Positions 59,406 to 64,000 of a stretch of 64,000 nucleotides of DNA are shown one piece after another. Location of the stretch: NCBI RefSeq assembly GCF_005845035.1, contig NZ_SPFO01000008.1, forward strand, positions 1-64,000, read 5' to 3'. Positions within the stretch are counted from its first letter, which is position 1. Each line of letters begins with the position of its first letter. The notes below the pieces were generated by a model. That model was not told the origin of the DNA, made no database searches, and saw nothing but the letters and a program-made list of their open reading frames with translations. The translations under genes were made by a program, and so were the position numbers. The stretch is from Collinsella aerofaciens. Its GTDB lineage: Bacteria > Actinomycetota > Coriobacteriia > Coriobacteriales > Coriobacteriaceae.

Positions 59406-59441
59406 TTAGTTAGGTAGTGGAATTGTTTTGTGCCTAACCAA
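59406..59441. promoter_or_regulatory. Candidate MarR operator (TTAGTTAGG dyad)
   Basis: TTAGTTAGG (59406-59414) is matched by the inverted CCTAACCAA (59433-59441), with one mismatch, in the promoter of the MarR-exporter operon. The spacing of 24 bp between the conserved GTTAGG and CCTAAC suits two sites or one wide dyad. Confidence 0.45.
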
Positions 59442-59485
59442 TTTAGGAGCGTGAGAAATCAATGTCAAGGTACCAAACTTATTAA

Positions 59486-59513
59486 GTTACGGCGTTTTGC
59501 CAAACGCCGTAAC
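59486..59513. repeat. 28-bp palindrome
   Basis: GTTACGGCGTTT (59486-59497) pairs perfectly with AAACGCCGTAAC (59502-59513), loop TGCC. It lies in the 424-bp gap between the MarR gene and pyridoxamine kinase; the rest of that gap holds no gene I can support. Confidence 0.85.
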
Positions 59514-59808
59514 CGCTCGACGCTGCAAACGTTCCTAGGCGGCAATCTGGCGTTCAATCGTCGGGCATGGCCACAAGGCCTATGCCCTCCTCTTTCACGC
59601 CACCTTGCTCGCTTAGGAACGCTTTCGCTGTCCGTCCTCAACCTGCGGCGTTGCCCTTGTTGGCACTTGGGGACGTTCCTTTTCTGTCGGCACCTAGGGA
59701 CACTCCTTGTCAAGGCTTTGGTGCAAACTTCCGTCCGCAGCGCTCCCTGCGCTACACTTAGTCGCATTGTGGCGCCGCCGCGCCGTGCTCGAACCAAGGG
59801 AGACTCTC

Positions 59809-60633
59809 ATGAAGAACACTCAGCTGCTGCTGATCAACGATATGTGCGGTTACGGCAAGGTTGCGCTTTCCGCCATGCTGCCGGTGCTGTCGCACATGGG
59901 CTATCGCATCCACAACCTGCCGACGGCCCTCGTTTCCGATACGCTCAACTATCCCAAGTTCTACATCCACGACACCACCGAGTACGTGCGCCAGAGCCTC
60001 GCCATCTGGGAGGAGCTCGGCTTTGAGTTCGACGCCATCTCGACCGGCTTTATCGTGACCGAGGAAGAGACGCGCGTCATCTCGGACTTTTGCCACCGTC
60101 GCGCGCAAAAGGGCACCAAGGTGTTCGTTGACCCCATCATGGGCGACAACGGCAGGCTCTATGCGGGTGTGCCCGAGTCCACGATTGGCCTTATGCAGCA
60201 CCTGCTGGAGTGCGCAGACTACGCGGTGCCCAACTATACTGAGGCGTGCCTGCTTGCCGATAGGCCTATCGCCGAGCAAATTACGCCCGATGAGGCCCGC
60301 GCCCTTGTGGACGCCGTGCGCGAGCTGGGTGCCAAGTCGGTGGTCATTACGAGCGCCGTGGTCAATGGCACGAACGCGGTTATCGGTTACGACCATGTAG
60401 CGGGGGAGTACTTCACGATTCCCTTTGAGCTCATTCCGGTGTATTTCCCGGGCACGGGCGACACGTTTTCGGCGGTGCTCGTCGGCCGCGTTATGGCCGG
60501 TTGGAGCCTGCAGCGCGCGACGGGCGATGCCATGCGCGTGGTGGCGGAGCTTATCGAGCGCAATGCCGACCAAGAGGACAAGTCGGCCGGCCTTCCCATC
60601 GAGGCCTGCCTGGATGTGGTTGACCATGAGTAA
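59809..60633 (+). CDS. pdxY: Pyridoxamine/pyridoxal kinase
   Basis: A 274-residue ribokinase-fold enzyme phosphorylating B6 vitamers with ATP in the salvage pathway. N-terminal LLINDMCGYGKVALSAMLPVLSHMGY and PTALVSDTLNYP form the substrate side; VDPIMGDNGRLY and the ATP-site GTGDTFSAVLVGRV with the catalytic Asp follow. pdxY and pdxK types cannot be separated with certainty; the gene symbol is a best guess. ATG at 59809 follows GGGAG. The stop overlaps the next gene by 8 bp. Confidence 0.88.
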   Translation: MKNTQLLLINDMCGYGKVALSAMLPVLSHMGYRIHNLPTALVSDTLNYPKFYIHDTTEYVRQSLAIWEELGFEFDAISTGFIVTEEETRVISDFCHRRAQKGTKVFVDPIMGDNGRLYAGVPESTIGLMQHLLECADYAVPNYTEACLLADRPIAEQITPDEARALVDAVRELGAKSVVITSAVVNGTNAVIGYDHVAGEYFTIPFELIPVYFPGTGDTFSAVLVGRVMAGWSLQRATGDAMRVVAELIERNADQEDKSAGLPIEACLDVVDHE

Positions 60634-60955
60634 CGCCGACGAGAGCAGCACCGAGGCGGCGGGCGAGAACAAGCCGCTCGGTGCCCCGCGCGGCAGGCGC
60701 CCACGTATTCGCATTAGCTGCGTGGACCAGCTGGGCACATGCCGCTGCCATCACGGGCACAAGCCGGGTGACGTCTTCGACTTCGACCGCGACCGCGGCA
60801 AGATGTGTTCCATGGCATGTCACGTGGGCTTTCCCTATATCGACATCCTGCGCTACGGCGGAACCGTGCCCGGTAACGAGCCCGGCACGGCAAAGTTCTG
60901 CTGTCCCGAGGTCGATACGCTGAACGTCTGGCTTGCTGAGATCGTCGACGAGTAA
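60626..60955 (+). CDS. TIGR04076-type Cys-rich small protein
   Basis: A 109-residue protein with a pattern I recall from TIGR04076: VDQLGTCRCHHGHKPGDVFDF, then CSMACHVGFPYIDILRYGG and a late CCPE. The spaced Cys residues suggest metal or disulfide binding. It overlaps the kinase gene by 8 bp, so the two are translationally coupled; a role in B6 or redox metabolism is possible but not shown. Confidence 0.75.
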   Translation: MSNADESSTEAAGENKPLGAPRGRRPRIRISCVDQLGTCRCHHGHKPGDVFDFDRDRGKMCSMACHVGFPYIDILRYGGTVPGNEPGTAKFCCPEVDTLNVWLAEIVDE

Positions 60956-60983
60956 TCGAGCGAGGTTTTTCTCCCTCAAAGAT

Positions 60984-61053
60984 AACGAGCGTGGATAATC
61001 TCCCGTTTAGAGCGCGCTTGAACGCTCAAAGTGGGAGATTATCAACGCTCGTT
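60984..61053. terminator. Long hairpin between convergent genes
   Basis: AACGAGCGTGGATAATCTCC (60984-61003 and on to 61014) pairs with 61023-61053 at about 27 of 31 positions. It separates the TIGR04076-type gene from the phosphatase gene. Confidence 0.8.
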
Positions 61054-61095
61054 TTATGCCGATGGCGTGGCACGTGCGTCCGCGTGCTCGCTTGC

Positions 61096-61542
61096 CTATA
61101 ACTGCTCGAGCATGGCCATGCAGCCGGCGAGCACATCGCGGTAGGTGGCATCGAAGTTGCCGGTGTGCCAGGGATCGGCCACGTCGCCGGGGCGATCGGT
61201 CCAATCGAGCAGACGCGAGATCTTGCCATCGGGGTCGCTGCCAAAAATGCGACGCAGACCTCGCGCGTTCTCGGCATCCATATAGACAATGTGGTCCCAG
61301 TCACCATACTCTGCGCGATGCACCTGGCGGGCGCGGTGCGCAACGACGGGAATCCCGACTTCACGCAGCTTGGCAACGGTGCCACGATGCGGCGGATTGC
61401 CGATCTCCTCGGTCGATGTCGCGGCGGAATCAATGGCAAACTCCGCCTCGCGCCCAGCGCGGCGCACGAGCTCGGTAAACACGGACTCAGCCATCGTCGA
61501 GCGGCAGATATTTCCATAACAGATAAACAGTACACGTTGCAT
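61096..61542 (-). CDS. Low-molecular-weight protein tyrosine phosphatase
   Basis: A 148-residue phosphatase. The active loop CX5R is CYGNICR (Cys8-Arg14), then STMAESVF. The general acid is in ADPWHTG. AATSTEEIGNPPHRG is the family helix. Cytoplasmic; it may act on tyrosine-phosphorylated proteins or, in exopolysaccharide systems, their kinases, none of which is nearby. ATG at 61542 follows AAAGGAA. It is 45 bp behind the MFS gene on the same strand. Confidence 0.92.
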   Translation of the reverse strand: MQRVLFICYGNICRSTMAESVFTELVRRAGREAEFAIDSAATSTEEIGNPPHRGTVAKLREVGIPVVAHRARQVHRAEYGDWDHIVYMDAENARGLRRIFGSDPDGKISRLLDWTDRPGDVADPWHTGNFDATYRDVLAGCMAMLEQL

Positions 61543-61587
61543 ATGTGGTTTCCTTTCGATCGCCATCATCGAGCTCGAGTATCGCAT

Positions 61588-62829
61588 CTACGCCTGCACC
61601 CTCGCCCGCTTGCGCTCCCAGCGAGCCAACTTAATCGTCACCAGCGTGAGCGCCCAGGCCACAAGCGAGAACGCGGCGCCCACTGCGCCCACGTACGCAA
61701 TACCAATGCTGCTTACCACGGCGCCGCCCACTGCGGTGCCAAACGAAATGCCGACATTAAACGCCATGGGTTCTACCGAGCTCGCGAGCACCATCGATTT
61801 GGGATGGCGGCTGCGAGCCACGTCCATAAAGTGCGTGATGCACGACACCGAGAACAGGTACATGAGCATCGCCAGGCTAAAGACAAAGACAAGTGCGAGC
61901 GGCATGGCAGCGCCTACGGCAAACAGCCCAAACAATGCCACCGCCTGCAGCACAAACGTCACAAGCAGCGCCTTCATGCCAAAGCGCGCATCGATCCATC
62001 CGCCCAGGATGTTCGAGATCAGGCAGAACACGCCGTAGGCCATAAGCGTGGTACTGGCTTCGACCGTGCCCATGCCCAGCACCTGCTCAAGATAAGGCGT
62101 CACGTAGCCGTAGAACACATAGACCGAGCCCACGCCAAACAAAAAGATAAGCATGCCGGTGATGATACTCGGCTCGCGCAGCAGACTCGCCTGCTCGCGA
62201 AAGGTGGCGGGCTCGTCGGTTTGCCCAGCGCGCGGCATAAACGCCACGAGCGCTCCGCAGATCAAAACGGCAAAGGTCAGCGCGCCGTACATGGCAACGT
62301 GCCAGTCGAGCGTGTCGGCCACAAACTTACCGATCGAGGTCACAAAGACCATCGCCACGGAAAACGCACCATATACTACCGAGATGGCAAGCGAAGTTTG
62401 CTGTGGGGACAGAAGCTCAGGGATGTACGTCACGCCCACGGCGAGCAGCGCACCCGAGACAGAGCCCAGGACAATGCGCGAGATAAAGAGCACCTGGAAG
62501 TTGGGCGCCAGTGCCATAAACAAATTGCCAAGCACAAAGACGATGCTATAGCACACGAGCAGCTGGTAGCGGCGAAAACGGCCCGTGCTGAGCGCAAGCG
62601 TCGGCGTAGCGATGGCGTAGACGAGCGCGAACACGCTGATGAGCTGGCCCGCAGTGGCAAGTGATACGCCGAGTTCCGTTGCCAAGTCGCTTTCGATGCC
62701 GATGACCACGAACTCGGAGCAGCCGAGCGAGAATCCCAACAGCACGAGCAGCGCCAGGCAGAGCTTGGTGCGCGCGGGGGAGAGCGCGGCGGCGGTTGAC
62801 TTTCTTTTAGGCGTGGTTGCGGCGGTCAA
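61588..62829 (-). CDS. DHA1-type major facilitator exporter
   Basis: A 413-residue transporter with 12 membrane segments of the AraJ/YdhP-like DHA1 group: GCSEFVVIGIESDLATELGVSLATAGQLISVFAL and GSVSGALLAVGVTYIPELL are typical. TTG at 62829 with GGAG upstream is a plausible start; GTG at 62838 is possible. An open frame continues upstream past the repeats at 62887 and 62940 and is not part of the gene. Substrate probably a drug, sugar or amino acid; not determinable. Confidence 0.85.
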   Translation of the reverse strand: MTAATTPKRKSTAAALSPARTKLCLALLVLLGFSLGCSEFVVIGIESDLATELGVSLATAGQLISVFALVYAIATPTLALSTGRFRRYQLLVCYSIVFVLGNLFMALAPNFQVLFISRIVLGSVSGALLAVGVTYIPELLSPQQTSLAISVVYGAFSVAMVFVTSIGKFVADTLDWHVAMYGALTFAVLICGALVAFMPRAGQTDEPATFREQASLLREPSIITGMLIFLFGVGSVYVFYGYVTPYLEQVLGMGTVEASTTLMAYGVFCLISNILGGWIDARFGMKALLVTFVLQAVALFGLFAVGAAMPLALVFVFSLAMLMYLFSVSCITHFMDVARSRHPKSMVLASSVEPMAFNVGISFGTAVGGAVVSSIGIAYVGAVGAAFSLVAWALTLVTIKLARWERKRARVQA

Positions 62830-62886
62830 GGTTGTCACTCCAATGTCGCATGAATAAGCGGGATTCAATCCCTGCAACTCTAGCAG

Positions 62887-62919
62887 AATGTGACAAAGGG
62901 GCAGTCCCTTTGTCACATT
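62887..62919. repeat. Dispersed hairpin with AATGTGACAAAGG arms
   Basis: AATGTGACAAAGGG pairs with CCCTTTGTCACATT around GCAGT. Its arms equal those of the copy at 36920. It lies upstream of the MFS gene. Confidence 0.85.
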
Positions 62920-62939
62920 GCGCTGCCGGCCAGTCGCCC

Positions 62940-63004
62940 AAACCGTCACAACATTCGATGAAAATCTCGAAATCGAAGAAAAGCGTCGAATGTTGTGACG
63001 GTTT
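62940..63004. repeat. 19-bp perfect inverted repeat hairpin
   Basis: AAACCGTCACAACATTCGA (62940-62958) and TCGAATGTTGTGACGGTTT (62986-63004) are exact complements. Further pairing (ATCTCGA/TCGA) lies inside. A T-rich tail follows on the + strand. It lies between the divergent MFS and last gene. Confidence 0.85.
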
Positions 63005-63090
63005 TCGTGTTTGGCGCGGGTGAGCTTCCGCGTCATCTGAGGGTATAAGGCTAGCAAGTGTTTATTTGCGAGGCCTAAGGGGCGCCCCGT

Positions 63091-63960
63091 ATGGATATCG
63101 ATAACTTTGAATGGTGGTATAGCGAGGGTGAGGCTCCGGACGAGGAGTGGGACGAACCCACGCCGCGTGACGTGTCGAGCGACGAGGACGAGACCGGCAA
63201 CGACGTCGCCGCCGACTCGGACGCCGCCCTCGACCCCGTCGAGCCTCTGACCTTCGAACAAGCCTGGGCCCAGGCCGAGGCAGACGAGGCCAAGGCCGAC
63301 GCTACGGCCACGCTCGGCGAGCCAGCCGACATGTCGATCTCGCCGGCAAAGACCCCGCAGCCGCGTCACACTATCGACCCCGACAGCACGGCATCCTTCA
63401 GTATTCTCGACGTGCCCTCGCAGGGCGCTCAGGCGCCCGCACCCACACGTCGCCCCAATCTGTCTCGCGAGGAAGATGCAGGACGTCGCTCGCCGCTTGG
63501 CCCCATCCTTATCGCCTTTATGGCCGGCGTTATCGCATGCTCGGTAATTGGAAACGTCTGGAGCCATGTCGAACAACAGCGAAAAGACGCCGCCAAGGTC
63601 GAGATGTCTGTCGAGCAATCGCTCAGCCGCACGCGCTCGGTACATGTGTCGGTCGAGGTCAAGGACGGCGCGACGTGGGACACCGCGCGCGGCGACAGCC
63701 AAATGCTCATCCATATCGTGGGGCGCACGCTCAAAGGGCAGACGATTGACGAGTATCAATACGTCAATTCCGCTGGTGACGGCATCGAGCTCAAGCCCGG
63801 CGACTACGAGCTCACCGTCGATGAACCGCCCGTCGCCACCGACGGCGCGCGCTTCCGTGCCTCAAAGCGCATGGTCCCCGTGAACTTTAACTCACAGGCG
63901 CCCGACACGGTCGACACCACACCGCAGGGTGGGTTCGACCTTTACGTAGATGCCCAGTAG
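63091..63960 (+). CDS. Membrane protein of unknown function, acidic N terminus
   Basis: A 289-residue protein I do not recognise. The first 130 residues are strongly acidic and disordered-looking (DEEWDEPTPRDVSSDEDE), with ASFSILD near residue 101. One membrane segment (136-157) follows, then an outer domain of about 130 residues with VHVSVEVKDGATWDTARGD and YVNSAGDGIELKPGDYEL that looks beta-rich. The layout (inside tail, single span, outside domain) resembles membrane-anchored signalling proteins. Complete to its stop, 40 bp before the window end. Confidence 0.7.
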   Translation: MDIDNFEWWYSEGEAPDEEWDEPTPRDVSSDEDETGNDVAADSDAALDPVEPLTFEQAWAQAEADEAKADATATLGEPADMSISPAKTPQPRHTIDPDSTASFSILDVPSQGAQAPAPTRRPNLSREEDAGRRSPLGPILIAFMAGVIACSVIGNVWSHVEQQRKDAAKVEMSVEQSLSRTRSVHVSVEVKDGATWDTARGDSQMLIHIVGRTLKGQTIDEYQYVNSAGDGIELKPGDYELTVDEPPVATDGARFRASKRMVPVNFNSQAPDTVDTTPQGGFDLYVDAQ

Positions 63961-64000
63961 GCGCTCGCCGCTCATTCCGCTATGGCTACTCAATAATCGC

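Noticed and set aside
62830..63759. N-terminal extension of the MFS protein
   Set aside because: It crosses two hairpin repeats and the antisense of the last gene; its translation has no family features.

Overview
The window is about 64 kb of high-GC chromosomal DNA, densely packed with genes. The gene mix, the frequent GGAGG-type ribosome sites and the many palindromic intergenic repeats resemble a gut Coriobacteriia, most likely Collinsella or a close relative. This assignment is inference from overall character; no rRNA or marker gene in the window was compared. I see no phage, insertion sequence with transposase, plasmid module, CRISPR array or restriction system.

Layout. 1-4.4 kb: a MarR regulator with a heterodimeric ABC exporter. 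4.5-6.1 kb: serine acetyltransferase and a DedA membrane protein. 6.2-11.3 kb: a probable envelope or stress module (tail-anchored-like membrane protein, PH-like/zinc-ribbon protein, SPFH-SHOCT protein, transmembrane Ser/Thr kinase, HTH protein) whose two promoter regions share a 15-bp dyad. 11.4-16.5 kb: branched-chain aminotransferase, LemA, TetR-type regulator, tRNA-Ser(UGA) and a TadA-glycerate kinase fusion. 16.6-18.6 kb: a VWA-domain cell-wall protein and the SRP RNA. 19-23.4 kb: a second ABC exporter pair and a flavodoxin-like protein. 23.4-32.9 kb: a SipW-type signal peptidase operon with three SipW-type substrates, a 1,820-residue secreted repeat protein and a wall-anchor protein, preceded by an AT-rich segment holding a 13-G tract. 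32.9-33.5 kb: a noncoding mosaic of structured repeats. 33.6-41.8 kb: LtaS-type sulfatase, nitroreductase, Kup potassium transporter and a short KdpD/KdpE pair. 41.9-48.7 kb: RlmKL-type methyltransferase, HAD phosphatase, transaldolase, Tex. 49-53.5 kb: a small catabolic cluster (Gfo/Idh dehydrogenase, OFA-type MFS carrier, SDR) divergent from a LysR regulator. 53.5-59.4 kb: a diguanylate cyclase and a third ABC exporter pair with its own MarR. 59.8-64 kb: pyridoxamine kinase, a TIGR04076-type protein, a low-molecular-weight phosphatase, an MFS carrier and a membrane protein of unknown function.

The strongest candidates for something undescribed are: (1) the SipW operon, which looks like a complete secreted-fibre or surface-matrix locus with a possible phase-variable G tract upstream; (2) the kinase/SPFH/PH-like module tied together by a shared dyad; (3) several families of intergenic palindromic elements, including two 62-bp-period palindrome arrays, two composite hairpins whose unpaired core is conserved while the stems change in a compensated way, and a dispersed hairpin with covarying arms; and (4) an RlmKL protein whose RlmL half has lost its catalytic motifs.

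Functions below come from reading the translated sequences for family motifs. No database search was run.
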